64,000 nucleotides of DNA from JANQRX01 sp963663975 (GCA_963663975.2 CAXXRA010000002.1:130940-194939); one strand, 5' to 3'. Shown: positions 27,806 to 37,585, counted from the stretch's first letter. The notes: generated from the sequence alone by a model not told the origin. Numbers and translations: made by a program.

Positions 27806-29252
27806 GGGGATGTCCCGGTCGATGTTGAAAAGTTGAGGTAGGTGTCGCTCTCCTGGAGCCGTTAGGCTCCGGGTGCTGCAAACCCAAAAGGGAGAACGAC
27901 ACCATGGGAAATAATATCCGTAGTTCCAGCCGCCCGAAAGCCCTTGCCCCCTCGATTCCTATGCCGCCGCTGGCGGACGCGATGGACGCAGTCCATCTCA
28001 GCGTGGATCGGTTTTGTCTTCTGGCCGGGGTCGAGGCCTTGGCCGAGATGATGGAGGAGGACGCCACGACCGTGTGCGGGGCCCGACATCGCCGCCATGG
28101 GGACCGTCGAGGTTATCGCTGGGGCAGGACACATAGCGAGATCGGCTACCACGGCGGCAAAGTGAAGGTGGCCCGGCCACGGGTTCGTGACCGGGCGGGC
28201 AAAGAGGTGAGCTTGGAGAGTTGGCAGGCGCTACGCGATGGCAACCTGTTGCTCGAGTGGGCGCTCAACCTGATGGTCCTGAACGTGTCGACCCGCAAGT
28301 ACCACCGCGCGGTCCGTCTGCCCGAGGGCGACCTGGCGAAAGCGCGTGGCGACGGCACCTCGAAGTCGGCCGTTTCCCGGCGCTTTGTGGCGCTGTCACG
28401 CAAGAAGATGAAGGCCTGGCTCGCCTCGGATTTCTCGGAACTCGACCTGCTAGTCATCCAGATCGACGGTCTGCATGTCGGCGATCATGTCCTGATGGCG
28501 GCGATCGGCGTCGATGGCAACGGCGACAAGCATGTCCTGGCCGTGGTCGAGGGGGCGACGGAGAACACTGTCGTCGTCCAGGCCTTGATCGACAATCTCC
28601 TCGCCAGGGGGCTCGATCCGACACTGCCCCGGCTGTTCATCGTCGATGGCGCGAAGGCGCTCAGCAAAGCGATCCGAAACACCTTCGGTGTGGCCGCCGC
28701 CATCCAGCGCTGCCAGGTCCACAAGGGCCGTAACATCATCGAGCGCCTGCCCCAACATTTGCACGCGAGCGTCAAGAAGGCGCTCCGTCAGGCCTGGGAC
28801 CAGGACGACGCAAACAAGGCCGAGCGGCTCTTGCGCAACCTGGCCCGGCGTCTGGAGCATGAGGAACCGGGCGTCTCGGGCAGCATCCTGGAGGGGCTGG
28901 ACGAGATCCTCACCATCATCCGCCTCGGCCTGCCGCACGAACTCCGGCGCTCGCTTGCCTGCACCAACATCATCGAGAACGCGCTCGGCACGGTGCGTCA
29001 GGTCACCCGCAACGTCAAACGCTGGAGGAACGCCGAGATGGCGCTCAGATGGACCGCCGCCGGCTTGCTGGAGGCCCAGAAGACCTTCCGTCGCCTCAAG
29101 GCCTATCGTCAGCTGCCCATACTCCGAAACGCTCTCCAGGAGCACTTGAGAAAGGCTCACGCCGACAGTGCCATTGAAACCATCATGAAGGCAGCATAGC
29201 ATCATCAACCAGCGACGCCTGCCCCACGAATTTCAACAGAGATAGGGACATC
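27806..29252 (+). mobile_element. IS256-family insertion sequence, copy 2
   Basis: The element is bounded by direct repeats GCCCGCTCCTG (27795-27805 and 29253-29263). As with copy 1, 8-9 bp may be target duplication and the rest shared with the IS ends. The ends read GATGTCCC inward. Orientation is opposite to copy 1. The left end lacks the extra TCACGC seen in copy 1. Confidence 0.9.
27904..29199 (+). CDS. IS256-family transposase, copy 2 (full length)
   Basis: A 431-residue transposase beginning MGNNIRSSSRPKALAPSIP, then identical to the 412-residue copy 1 protein from MPPLADAMD onward. The DDE residues lie in VIQIDGLHVGD, RLFIVDGAKALS and TNIIENALGTVR. The N-terminal 19 codons are in frame here and not in copy 1, suggesting copy 2 is closer to the ancestral element. 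Confidence 0.93.
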   Translation: MGNNIRSSSRPKALAPSIPMPPLADAMDAVHLSVDRFCLLAGVEALAEMMEEDATTVCGARHRRHGDRRGYRWGRTHSEIGYHGGKVKVARPRVRDRAGKEVSLESWQALRDGNLLLEWALNLMVLNVSTRKYHRAVRLPEGDLAKARGDGTSKSAVSRRFVALSRKKMKAWLASDFSELDLLVIQIDGLHVGDHVLMAAIGVDGNGDKHVLAVVEGATENTVVVQALIDNLLARGLDPTLPRLFIVDGAKALSKAIRNTFGVAAAIQRCQVHKGRNIIERLPQHLHASVKKALRQAWDQDDANKAERLLRNLARRLEHEEPGVSGSILEGLDEILTIIRLGLPHELRRSLACTNIIENALGTVRQVTRNVKRWRNAEMALRWTAAGLLEAQKTFRRLKAYRQLPILRNALQEHLRKAHADSAIETIMKAA

Positions 29253-29752
29253 GCCCGCTCCTGAAGCGCCTCCTGTTTCGCCCCGAGCGCCGCTATCATC
29301 CAAGCGTTGGTTTTTACGAGCATATGCCTGCGTGGCGGGTGCGCGCTTATGTCGGTGAAGAGGTCTGGCGCAGCTACTTCAAGTTCACATTCGAGCGGAA
29401 CCCATGGGACCGGCAGGTGTCATGGTTCTATTACAACGTTGTCGACAAGGGGAAGACGATCAGCTTCGACGATTTTCTGCGCAGGCGCCGGGGCGCCTTC
29501 GTGGAAAACTACGATCTGTACTCAGACGATGACGACAAAATCATACTCGACTTCGTCGGCCGCTACGAGGAGCTTGAGAGTGGCTTCGCTGAGGTGCTGT
29601 CGCGTATCGGCCTGAATGAGCCGATCGCATTTCCACATGTCAACCACTCTCAACGCAGCACCCACTACCGCGCGTTCTACAAAGACCGCACGCGAGAGAT
29701 CGTGGCCAACTGGTACCGGCGCGAGATCGATCATTTCGGCTATGGGTTCTGA

Positions 29753-29967
29753 GGCGGCCACCTCCTAACGTCGGAGCTATGGCCGAATGTTGGTGATGGA
29801 GTGATGTAAGGGCGGCGTATCCTGGCGATTGTCGAAGTCGCCGATTCCACGAAGGAAGGATACGCCAATCTATCCTGAGGGTGGCCAAAATCGGTCTGCC
29901 GCGCCATCCGAAAACGTCGACACGGCGGGCCAACCGTCGGCAAACCGTGAAATAGCGGCAAGGAACG
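29753..29967. other. Intergenic with a 10-bp inverted repeat; possible element remnant
   Basis: No gene is supported. GGCGTATCCT (29814-29823) and AGGATACGCC (29857-29866) form a perfect 10-bp inverted repeat with a 33-base spacer. It could be an operator, a short hairpin or the end of a lost insertion sequence. It sits between the sulfotransferase stop and the duplicated pccA segment. Confidence 0.35.
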
Positions 29968-30141
29968 CGGCAGGCGATCTCACCGCGACTGGCGATCAAC
30001 ACTTTCGAGAACATAGCGGCTTCTAACACCTGACGTGCGACCGCCAAAGCGGGGCGGCGAAGCCGGAGAACGCCACGCTCTCGCTGCGCTCACAGCCTAA
30101 GCCGCCGATTGACCGGGCTACTTCGCCGGCCGCGGGCTCAG
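29968..30141 (-). repeat. Diverged duplication of the RND-end / pccA-start junction
   Basis: About 170 bases match 26776-26941 with scattered substitutions and small indels. They contain the last few RND codons, the intergenic region, and the first 16 codons of pccA (MFSKVLIASRGEIACRV), which then run into unrelated sequence. The substitutions mean this is not a fresh tandem copy. The two copies bracket the sulfotransferase region, which suggests insertion or recombination at this junction. Confidence 0.85.
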
Positions 30142-30377
30142 ACCCTGCCGTCGACCTGCGAGATCGCAGCCCACGTCTGGGTGGCTTCCACGCGGCCGAA
30201 CCCGACCGCCGTCGCGATGAAATTCTGTCGCTGCAGTTCTGCGACACGAACCGCGACCGCCGTTGCCGATGGGTCGCCGGTTCCGGTGCCGCCATCGGGC
30301 CGCGTCATCATGTAGAAAATCGCAACTCCGACAAGAATTGGCGGAATGAAAAGCAGCTGACGCCAGTTCACGATCAC
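30138..30377 (-). pseudogene. RND efflux membrane-fusion protein, N-terminal fragment
   Basis: About 79 residues: MIVNWRQLLFIPPILVGVA forms one N-terminal membrane anchor, followed by VRVAELQRQNFIATAVGFG and RVEATQTWAAISQVDGRV. These are the usual start of HlyD/AcrA-type periplasmic adaptor proteins up to the first beta-barrel/lipoyl segment. It is joined directly to the duplicated RND end, so about 300 residues of itself and nearly all of the pump gene are deleted. Confidence 0.8.
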
Positions 30378-30480
30378 CTCTGAATCTGTGCCTGAAATCG
30401 CCTGGTCCCCGGGCGAGGCCGGGCAAGGTTAGCAGCTTGGCCGGTTCTGGGTAGATCGCCTGTGGGCCGAGCCGTTCGAC

Positions 30481-31983
30481 TTATTCAAGATCCGCCAGCA
30501 GCGCCTTTGCCATGGCAAGGTCACGTGTATCAAAGCCTTCGGCAAAACGGTCGTAGACTGGCTTGAGAAGTTGCCGTGCCTCGGCCGAGCGTCCTTGATC
30601 GCGCCGGAACCGGGCCAGTGTCGTGGTGCTACGGAGTTCGAACGATTGGTTGCGACGGGTCCGCGCAACCCGAATGCCCCTGCTCAAATGCGCGTCCACC
30701 GCGTCCGTGTCGGGAGTGGGTGAGGCGAGTAAGATCTCGCCCCTCAAACGGTGGATTTCGGGTTCCCACCAACCCGCGCCGGCGTGTTTGATCAAGGCCA
30801 GGGCCTCGCTCATCTCCGATTCAGCTTCCTCCAGTCTGCCGTTGTTGAGAAGCTCCTGTCCCAGCAGCGTCAGGAAGAAACCCACCGAGGTTCTCGCTCC
30901 CGTTGCTCGATAGTGCTCGAGACCTTCGCGGATTTCGGCGATCCCCTCGTTACGCTGCCCCCGGGACACTCTCGAACAGCCCCGGAATGCAACCCCGTGG
31001 GCCAAACTGATTTCGGACACCTGTTCGTTGGCCAAGGCGATGAGCGATTCAGCTAGTCGCGCGGTCTCCGCCGTCTCGCCGCGATAGTATCGAACCATGC
31101 ACACCCAAAGCAGCGCATGGGCGATGCTCGGCGGATGCGCAAGTTCGCGCGCCAGGGCGAGGCCGTCATCGACGCGCCTCAACGCCCGGTCCGGATAGCC
31201 GAGATACCAGCATGCCAGCGCCGCCTGGACCTTGCTGCAAACGGCCGGATCGTGGCCGCTATAATGCATGGCATGGCCGCGGTGCTTGTCGCGATCGTAG
31301 ATCGCCAGCTGCTGCTCGACATGGTCAAGGGTTGCTTCAAACTCGCCGTACCAGCAATTGGTTCCCCAGGCGGCATGGTGCGCCTGAAGCAAAAGCTCGG
31401 GGTCATCGACCTCCTTGGCCAGGCGGAACAATTCGTCGACCAGTTCGCGAGCCGCGTCGATCTTTCCCCTGGAGGCGTTGAACATCCAGATGCCCCACAG
31501 CGCGGCAAACATTTGCCGCGTGTCGCCGAGCGTTCGACAGAGTTCCCTGGCCCGCTCGAAAACAGCGTAAGGCTCGGACGCCGCCCAACCCTTGGTGGCA
31601 AGCAGGGCCGGCCCAAGCAGTGTCTGAAAGATCAGCTCCTGTCGTTGGCGCTCGGTCGTATCGGGTAGCGTCATCAGGCCATCGAGCCCGCGACCCAGAT
31701 GGCCGATGGCTTCCTGATTGGCGCCGCCCTGGAGTGCTCGACGCGCGGCCGACAACCAATACCGAACCGCCGATTGGGTGTTGCTGGCGGCGGAATGGTG
31801 CCGGGCGACGACCTCCGGCTCAGTCGCCACCGTTTGCGGGTAGTTGTCCTCCAGGAGCTTGGCCAACCGTCCATGCAATTCCTGTCGCCTGCTTTTGAGG
31901 ATCGACTCATACGCCGCGTCCTGGAGCAGGGCGTGCCGAAACACGTAACTCGAGTGAGGGCGCGCGCCGACAGCCTGGATGAG
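30481..31983 (-). pseudogene. TPR-repeat C-terminal part of a large AAA/cyclase-type signalling protein, truncated by IS21
   Basis: About 500 residues. It opens mid-domain with SSYVFRHALLQDAAYESILK, then ELHGRLAKLLEDNY, the segment linking an AAA_16-type ATPase to TPR repeats in adenylate-cyclase-like and transcriptional ATPase proteins. The rest is alpha-helical TPR sequence (for example ELCRTLGDTRQMFAALWGIW, HALLWVCMVRYYRG). The N-terminal cyclase or DNA-binding and ATPase domains are missing: homology ends exactly at the IS21 end (31984), and the first 37 codons of the open frame are IS sequence. It probably has no function now. Confidence 0.8.
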
Positions 31984-32130
31984 TGTCAAACGGCTTTCAA
32001 TATTGACCCCCGATCGGCGTGCAAAATTGACTCCCCTGAGCGGCACGGCGGAGGTTGTCCCGGTAGTCAATAGGGGGGGTACCTGTTGACCCACCGGGGC
32101 AACCGGGCCGCAGGCACGGCCGGCGGCGGC

Positions 32131-32859
32131 TCAGGAGCGGTTCTTGAAGCGCCAGCTCTCGTTGCCGGTCTCGATGATCTCGCAATGATGGGTGAGACGG
32201 TCGAGCAGGGCTGTGGTCATCTTGGGGTCGCCGAAGACGGATGGCCATTCGCCGAAGGCGAGGTTGGTGGTGATGACGATAGAGGTGCGCTCGTAGAGCC
32301 GGCTCATGAGGTGGAAGAGCAGCTGCCCGCCGGCCTGGGCGAAGGGCAGGTAGCCGAGTTCGTCGAGGATGACGAAGTCGCGGCGTACAAGCTGATCTGC
32401 GGTGCGGCCCTGGCGTCCGGCGCGGAGCTCGGCCTCGAGGTGGTTGACCAGGTCGACGACGTTGTAGCAGCGGCCCCGGGCGCCCTTGCGGATGCAGGAG
32501 CGCGCGATGGCGACGGCGAGATGGGTCTTGCCGGTGCCGGTGCCGCCGACCAGCACGATGTTGCGCTTGCCCTCCAGGAAGCCGCCGCCGGCGAGCTCCT
32601 GGATCAGGGGCTCGTTGACTGGCGAGGCGGCGAAGTCGAAGTCGGCCAGCTCCTTGGCCGTTGGCAACCTGGCGGACGCCATCTGGTACTTGATCGAGCG
32701 CGCCGTCTTGTCGGCGATCTCGACCTGCAGCAGCGTACCGATGATCTGCTGCACCGGATGACGACGCTTGAGCCCGTCGGCAAGGATGTCGTCGTAGGCG
32801 GCGCGCATGCCCGCGAGCTTCAACGCCGTCATCATCGCCAGCACCTCATGACGCTCCAT
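32131..32859 (-). CDS. istB: IS21 helper ATPase IstB, copy A
   Basis: A 242-residue DnaC-like AAA+ ATPase that assembles on target DNA and stimulates IstA. Walker A is VLVGGTGTGKTHLAVAIA, Walker B is DFVILDELGYLPF, and sensor regions are RTSIVITTNLAFGEW and ALLDRLTHHCEIIE. Its start overlaps the end of istA by 14 bases (32846-32859), the usual coupling. Intact. Confidence 0.95.
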   Translation of the reverse strand: MERHEVLAMMTALKLAGMRAAYDDILADGLKRRHPVQQIIGTLLQVEIADKTARSIKYQMASARLPTAKELADFDFAASPVNEPLIQELAGGGFLEGKRNIVLVGGTGTGKTHLAVAIARSCIRKGARGRCYNVVDLVNHLEAELRAGRQGRTADQLVRRDFVILDELGYLPFAQAGGQLLFHLMSRLYERTSIVITTNLAFGEWPSVFGDPKMTTALLDRLTHHCEIIETGNESWRFKNRS

Positions 32860-34370
32860 GACCGGCCTCCCTCAGGCGATCGTAGCGCTGACAGTCGGCC
32901 ACCGGCCGGTGGCGAAGCTGCAGGCCCTCGGGCGTCGGGATGGTCGCCGGCGGTGCCGGCTGGCACTGCCGGGCGAGGATGTTGAGCACGACGTCGGCGC
33001 TGCAGGCGCCGCAGTCGAGCGCCTCGGCACAGGCCGCCTCGACCGCCTCCAGCCCGTCCTCCTGAACCGCCGCGAGGATCCTCACGAACTGCCTGTCACC
33101 GTCGTCGCAACCCGTCAGCCGGGCCCGTATGCGGCCGAGCGCGCCGGGCAGTTGCCAGCCCTTGAAGGGCGCGCCATTGCGCAGCGCGCCGGGCTTCCTC
33201 GTCAGGATCGGCACGTAGTGCCACGGATCGTAGGCGACCTGGCCGCGCCCGAAGCTGCGGGGATGCTCGGCGACGGTCTCGCCGTCCTGGCGGATGACGA
33301 TCCGATCGGCGTAGGCCCGCACGTCGACCGGCCGCCCGACGGCACGGGCGGCGACGCTGTAGTGGTTGTTGTCGAAGCGCACCAGACAGGTCTTGGACAC
33401 CGCCACCTCGGTGGCGTGGAAGCCGTCGAAGGGGCCGCGATAGGCCATCAAGAAGGGCCGCTCCTCCTCGAACACCTGCCACACCGTCTTGCTCTCGATC
33501 GTCGGATGCGGCCGCTTCTTGGCGTCCTCGATACACCGATCCATCAGCCACTCGTTGATCTCGACGTAGGAGCGGCCCCGCGGGATGGGCACGAACAGGC
33601 GGCCGCGGACGTCACCCACCTGCCTCTCGACCTGCCCCTTCTCCCAGCCCGCACCCGGAGTGCACGCCACCGGCTCCACCAGATGGTGGGAGCACAGCTC
33701 CAGAAAGCGCCGATTGTAGGCGCGCTCCTTGCCGACGAAGACCATGCTCACCGCCGTCTTCATGTTGTCGTAGATGCCCCGCCGGCAGACCCCGCCGAAG
33801 AAGTGGAAGGCCCGTTCGTGCGCCTCGAACACCATCTCCTGGCTCTCGCGCGGGAAGATTCTGAACCAGCTGCATGCGGCTGTAGCAGAGCCGCATGTGC
33901 GCCGCCTTCACCTTGGTCGTCACACCCGACAGGCGCGCGTACTCGTGGCTCCAGTCGAACTGGTAGGCCTCGCCGGGATCGAAGCTCAGCGGCACAAAAC
34001 CCTGCGACGGCGACAACAGCCGCCACCGCCGACGCCAGGTCCTGGCGTAGCGGCGCACTGCGTCGTAGCCGCCGCCATAGCCCAGAGCCGCAAGGTCTTC
34101 ATGAATCCGCAGCAGAGACAGCCGATCCCGGCGCGGCCTCTTCTCGTTGGCCTCCAGCTGGCGCTCGAGCTCATCCACCCACGGCCCAAGCTTCGGCATC
34201 GGCTGGATCTTGCGCTCGTAGCTGTACGAGGTCTCATCGCCCCGCACCACCTTGCGCACCGTGTTCTTCGAAACCCTCAAATCCCGGGCGATCTTCTTGA
34301 TCGGAACGCCCCTCACCAGATGATCCCGACGTATCCGTGCGATCGTCTCCACAACCAGCATCTCCCCCAC
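32846..34370 (-). pseudogene. istA: IS21 transposase IstA, copy A, with one +1 frameshift
   Basis: The N-terminal frame (34370 to about 33865) has a helix-turn-helix (VPIKKIARDLRVSKNTVRK) and the start of the integrase core (GEAYQFDWSHEYARL). The C-terminal frame (about 33865-32846) continues MVFEAHERAFHFFGGVCRRG, with the second Asp in IYDNMKTAV and downstream KGQVERQVGDVRGRL providing the Glu. One extra T in GGTTCAGAATC (minus strand) separates them; GGTCAGAATC would restore QLVRIFPRESQEMVF. Copy B has the identical shift, so it was either propagated by transposition or is tolerated by frameshifting. Confidence 0.85.
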
Positions 34371-34477
34371 CTCGTCTGTCCAAACAACGAGGTGTGTTAA
34401 AAATCACAAAACCAGGGGGGTCAATTTTGGACGCCGATTACCCCACCAAGGGGGTCAATATTCCACGCCGATCAACA

Positions 34478-35054
34478 CATTTACCAACAGATCGTTCAGC
34501 GCCCCCAATGTTTCTGCGGCAACGACAAGGCCGTGATTACCGAGAACGATCACGTCGGTTGATTTCGAGCAGCCCCCGGCGATCCGCCGCGCCAGGGGGA
34601 GGCCCGGCGTGACATAGGGGATGAAACACCAGTTCATCCCATCAAGCAGCCTGGCGAGGTGACGCGCCGGATCGGCCTGCACCGCCCACGCCAGGGTGTC
34701 GACGCAATGCACATGAGCGACGAATTTCTGCGGCAGACCAACGTGCATGGCGGTCTCCACCGATGGCCTGAGATCGCTGTCATGCAACCCGCGCACGACA
34801 AACCGGCCCGCATCCGCCCCTGCGGCGTCGGAATTGGACAGCACCGTCTCGCGGTAATCCGCAAACGCCACCGGAACCATGATCCGTCGGTCCTCGGCAT
34901 CGGCGAGCCAGGTGCCCGACGCCGTGATCCACATCACCGCCGCCGACTTGACCGAAACGTTGCCGCCGGCGGCCTGGACGGCGAGCGGATCGGCGGCGAT
35001 TTCGACCGAAAACCGGTTCAGCTGGCGTAGATCGTCGTCGGCTTGGGGCGTCAT
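34478..35054 (-). pseudogene. Class II aldolase/adducin-family protein, truncated by IS21
   Basis: It begins MTPQADDDLRQLNRFSVEIA at ATG 35054. Family features are the AAGGNVSVKS loop, METAMHVGLP-like helix (SVETAMHVGLPQKFVAHVH with the zinc-binding HVH) and IVLGNHGLVV with a further zinc His. About 190 residues remain before the IS21 edge at 34477; the C-terminal half of a usual fusion-length member is gone. Such proteins cleave or epimerise sugar phosphates. It is divergent from the GATase-like gene. Confidence 0.82.
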
Positions 35055-35225
35055 CCTGGCGGCAATCCCTCGTTCCGGTTCATCCGTGCCAAGCCTAGCG
35101 GTCACGGATCGCCGGTCAACTTGGCGCGGCGCTCGCCGGCACCTAACATGAAGCCTCAACGGCGCCTGCGGCACCTTCCGTCGTTGTGGCGCATCACACA
35201 AAATATCGGTGCAACCGGACTGGGC

Positions 35226-35993
35226 ATGATGAGCGACATCAAAGTGTTGTTGGCGGGCGAATCGTGGGTGAGCACCACCACCCACGTCAAAGGATTCAAT
35301 CAGTTCTGGACCAGCGAGTACCAGACCGGGATCGACGGGCTGAAGCGGGCGCTCGAGGGCAGCGAGGTTGTGCTGACCCACCTGCCCGGCCATCTCGTGC
35401 CGACGGAATTTGCCACCGAATCGCAAGCGCTGGCCGAGTACGACGTGATCGTCTTAAGCGACATCGGCGCCGATTCGCTGCTCCTCCATCCCGACACCCT
35501 GATCCGCAGCCAGCGCACCCCCAACCGGCTGAAGCTGATCGCCAAGACCGTCGAGGCCGGGACCGGCTTTCTCATGATCGGCGGCTATTACAGCTTTCAG
35601 GGCATTTACGGCGCCGCCCGCTATCACCGCACGCCGATCGAGGACATCTTGCCCGTCGCCATGCAGGCGACGGACGACCGCGTCGAGGTGCCGGAGGGTT
35701 TTGCGCCGGTGGTAGCCGACGGCGCGCCCCACAAGGTGATCAGCGGGATCGACGGAGACTGGCCCTATCTCCTCGGCTTCAACGAGGTCCGGCCGAAACC
35801 GGAGGCCGAGATCGTGTTGGCGACCCGGTTGGGCGAGGCGCCGCCGCTGTTGGTGGTGGGCAGCCACGGCGCCGGACGGACCATGGCCTGGACGTCCGAT
35901 ATCGGACCGCATTGGTTGCCGCCCGCCTTCGTCGATTGGCCGGGCTACGGCCGGCTGTGGCGGCAGGCTTTCGCCTGGCTCGCCGGTCGTTGA
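35226..35993 (+). CDS. Putative glutamine-amidotransferase-like protein (STM3548/PF07090 type)
   Basis: About 255 residues with a class I GATase-like Rossmann fold: DIKVLLAGESWVSTTTHVKG at the N-terminus, YDVIVLSDIGADSLLLHPD, GTGFLMIGGYYSFQGIYGAA and a late His in MAWTSDIGPHWLPP. The nucleophile Cys expected in true amidotransferases is not seen: GG(Y/C) has Tyr. It is therefore more likely a sugar-metabolism protein of unknown activity, often found near ABC sugar importers and kinases. Two adjacent ATGs (35226, 35229) are both possible starts. Confidence 0.75.
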   Translation: MMSDIKVLLAGESWVSTTTHVKGFNQFWTSEYQTGIDGLKRALEGSEVVLTHLPGHLVPTEFATESQALAEYDVIVLSDIGADSLLLHPDTLIRSQRTPNRLKLIAKTVEAGTGFLMIGGYYSFQGIYGAARYHRTPIEDILPVAMQATDDRVEVPEGFAPVVADGAPHKVISGIDGDWPYLLGFNEVRPKPEAEIVLATRLGEAPPLLVVGSHGAGRTMAWTSDIGPHWLPPAFVDWPGYGRLWRQAFAWLAGR

Positions 35994-36027
35994 GCTCCGG
36001 GCAATTGGGCTATCTGGAGAGGCGGGC

Positions 36028-36765
36028 GTGCCATCCCACAGAACCGCCAATCTCAACGGTCTTGTACCGACCCTGGTGGTTTTCGATCTGGACGGTACCG
36101 TTCTGCATCTCACCGATGCTGAAAATTCAGCCTTTATCGGTTCGCTCGAGAAGATGGCCGGCGGCCCCATCAACACTGATTGGTCAAGCTATCATGCGAG
36201 AACAGATCTAGGGGTCGCCCGAGCAGCGCTCTCACGGGCCTGGGGACGGAAATGTTCCGACGATGAATTAAACGATTTCCTGAGCAGATACCTGTTGCAA
36301 CTCGATGAGGTTCTACTTTCAAGCAGCTTCATCCCGAAGTTCGTGACAGGCGCGGAAGCAACGATCGCCGTACTGTCCCGGCGAAGACACGTCGCAACAG
36401 CCCTTGCAACGGCAAACGTACGAGCGGCGGCCGAGCGTCGATTGCTCAGAGCTGGTCTACGATCAGCCTTTGACATCCGGGCGTTTGCGGATGACGGCCC
36501 GACAAAAACCGAAATCCTGCAAGCCGCACTGGCACGCGCAAAAAGCGGAACTCACAAAAGGTCCTTCGAGCAGATCATATTCATCGGGGATCAGCCGTCG
36601 GATGCTGCCGCCGCGTGGGCTAATCAGGTGGAGTTCTTGGGGGTGGCCTCGACCCAGCGTGGCATGCAGAAACTGCGAAATGCAGGCTGCGAACGGTTCA
36701 TACGAAACCTCTCACTCGAAGGTCGACTCTACGAGCATCTGCACGCTCTCCGCGTCCTCGATTAG
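36028..36765 (+). CDS. HAD-superfamily phosphatase
   Basis: 245 residues. Motif I is LVVFDLDGTVLHLTD (nucleophile Asp), followed by a helical cap at residues about 30-115, motif II ATALATANVRAA, motif III Lys in DGPTKTEILQAAL, and motif IV IIFIGDQPSDAAAAW. All four catalytic motifs are present, unlike the HAD gene at 3419. It belongs to the phosphoglycolate-phosphatase-like subclass IA. The start is GTG 36028, 34 bases after the previous stop. The substrate is unknown. Confidence 0.85.
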   Translation: MPSHRTANLNGLVPTLVVFDLDGTVLHLTDAENSAFIGSLEKMAGGPINTDWSSYHARTDLGVARAALSRAWGRKCSDDELNDFLSRYLLQLDEVLLSSSFIPKFVTGAEATIAVLSRRRHVATALATANVRAAAERRLLRAGLRSAFDIRAFADDGPTKTEILQAALARAKSGTHKRSFEQIIFIGDQPSDAAAAWANQVEFLGVASTQRGMQKLRNAGCERFIRNLSLEGRLYEHLHALRVLD

Positions 36766-36876
36766 GATCTCCGAGTGCTTTGAAGTGAGCTAACCAACAA
36801 GACCCAGCCAAAGCCTTTCTCGCCTGGCTCGCCGCCGCTTATCGCCCGACAGACCATTCCGGCCGCGCCTGACCGA

Positions 36877-37536
36877 TCACACGCCGATTTCGGCGGCGAT
36901 GTCTTTTGTCTGCTCGTAGAGTTTGCGAAACAGCCGGTATTGCCCGGCGTAAATTTCTGAGGGTTCGGCGCGCACGGTCGAAGCGACCGGGTTCCATTTG
37001 GAAATGTCGCTCAGTTTCGCCCGGCCGATCGCCACCGCCGCCAAGAACGCGTCGCCATAGGACGCCCCAATCGTCTTGTCGCACAGGATCTGGTCGAGCC
37101 CGGCAATGTCGGAGGTCGCCTGCAGCCACATCCGGTTGTTGGTGCCGCCGCCCACCGCCAACAGCCGCTTCGGCGCCTGGCCGAGCTCGCGATAGGTCTC
37201 CATCACGTGGTTGGTGCCGTAGGCGATCCCTTCCAGCAGCGCGCGATAGATGTCGCTCCTGGTGTGGGTGAGGTTGAAGCCGAAGAAGGCACCCTTGGCC
37301 AGCGGGTCGTGGATAGGCGTCCGCTCGCCGGAGAAATAGGGCAGCGCAATGAGGCCGTTGGCGCCCGACGGCGAGGCGTCGGCTTCGTCGGCCAGGATCG
37401 GGACCGCCTGGTCGGGGTCGAGGTCGCGCGCCATCTGGTCGTCGTGGAGCGGCGAACCGGGTAAGGCACCGACGTGAACCATGCCGATGACCGGCTTGGT
37501 CGCGCCGAAAATCCGTCGAAACTTGGTCTTGGTCAT
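36877..37536 (-). pseudogene. In-frame chimera: BtpA N-terminus joined to FGGY sugar kinase C-terminus
   Basis: Residues 1-35 (MTKTKFRRIFGATKPVIGMV, HVGALPGSPLHDDQ) are the start of a BtpA/SgcQ-family TIM-barrel protein. From about residue 40 the sequence is the second half of an FGGY carbohydrate kinase: LIALPYFSGERTPIHDPLAK, LLEGIAYGTNHVMETYREL, LLAVGGGTNNRMWLQATSDI and DAFLAAVAIG. The fusion keeps one open frame of 219 residues but lacks the kinase N-terminal half and the BtpA barrel. A deletion between two neighbouring sugar-catabolic genes explains it; catalytic function is unlikely. Confidence 0.8.
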
Positions 37537-37585
37537 ATATACGTGCGGCGGAACTCGCCCCCCTTGCGATTTTTCGGCCAGTCTA

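Larger units (their letters stand above)
27602..29752 (+). pseudogene. Sulfotransferase-family protein interrupted by IS256 copy 2
   Basis: The coding sequence is split as 27602-27805 and 29264-29752. Removing the IS and one 11-bp repeat restores a perfect 230-residue frame across the junction (VPRRPLLKRLLFRPERR). The 5' PAPS-binding-like motif is LYIKTYKAASTSIELAL, and the 3' motif region is KFTFERNPWDRQVSWFYYN, both typical of Sulfotransfer_2 proteins. It would sulfate a glycan or lipid with PAPS. The insertion separates the two cofactor motifs and inactivates it, but the open frames either side are otherwise undamaged, so the event is probably recent. Confidence 0.88.
31984..34477 (-). mobile_element. 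IS21-family insertion sequence, copy A
   Basis: A 2494-bp element with ends TGT...ACA. Near each end there are repeated internal sites of the type ATATTGACCCCC and AAATTGAC(C/T)CCCC next to GATCGGCGTG, typical multiple transposase binding sites. It is almost identical to copy B (60235-62728), with one substitution noticed near 32032. No target duplication is seen: the left flank is GGATGAG and the right flank CATTTAC. Both neighbouring genes are truncated at its edges. Confidence 0.92.

Noticed and set aside
29814..29866. Inverted repeat GGCGTATCCT as an insertion-sequence end pair
   Set aside because: The spacing is only 33 bases and no transposase or target duplication is seen, so only a hairpin can be claimed.
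32858..34300. A 480-codon frame opposite istA in both IS21 copies
   Set aside because: Its identity in both copies only reflects the IS being duplicated; composition is that of an antisense shadow.
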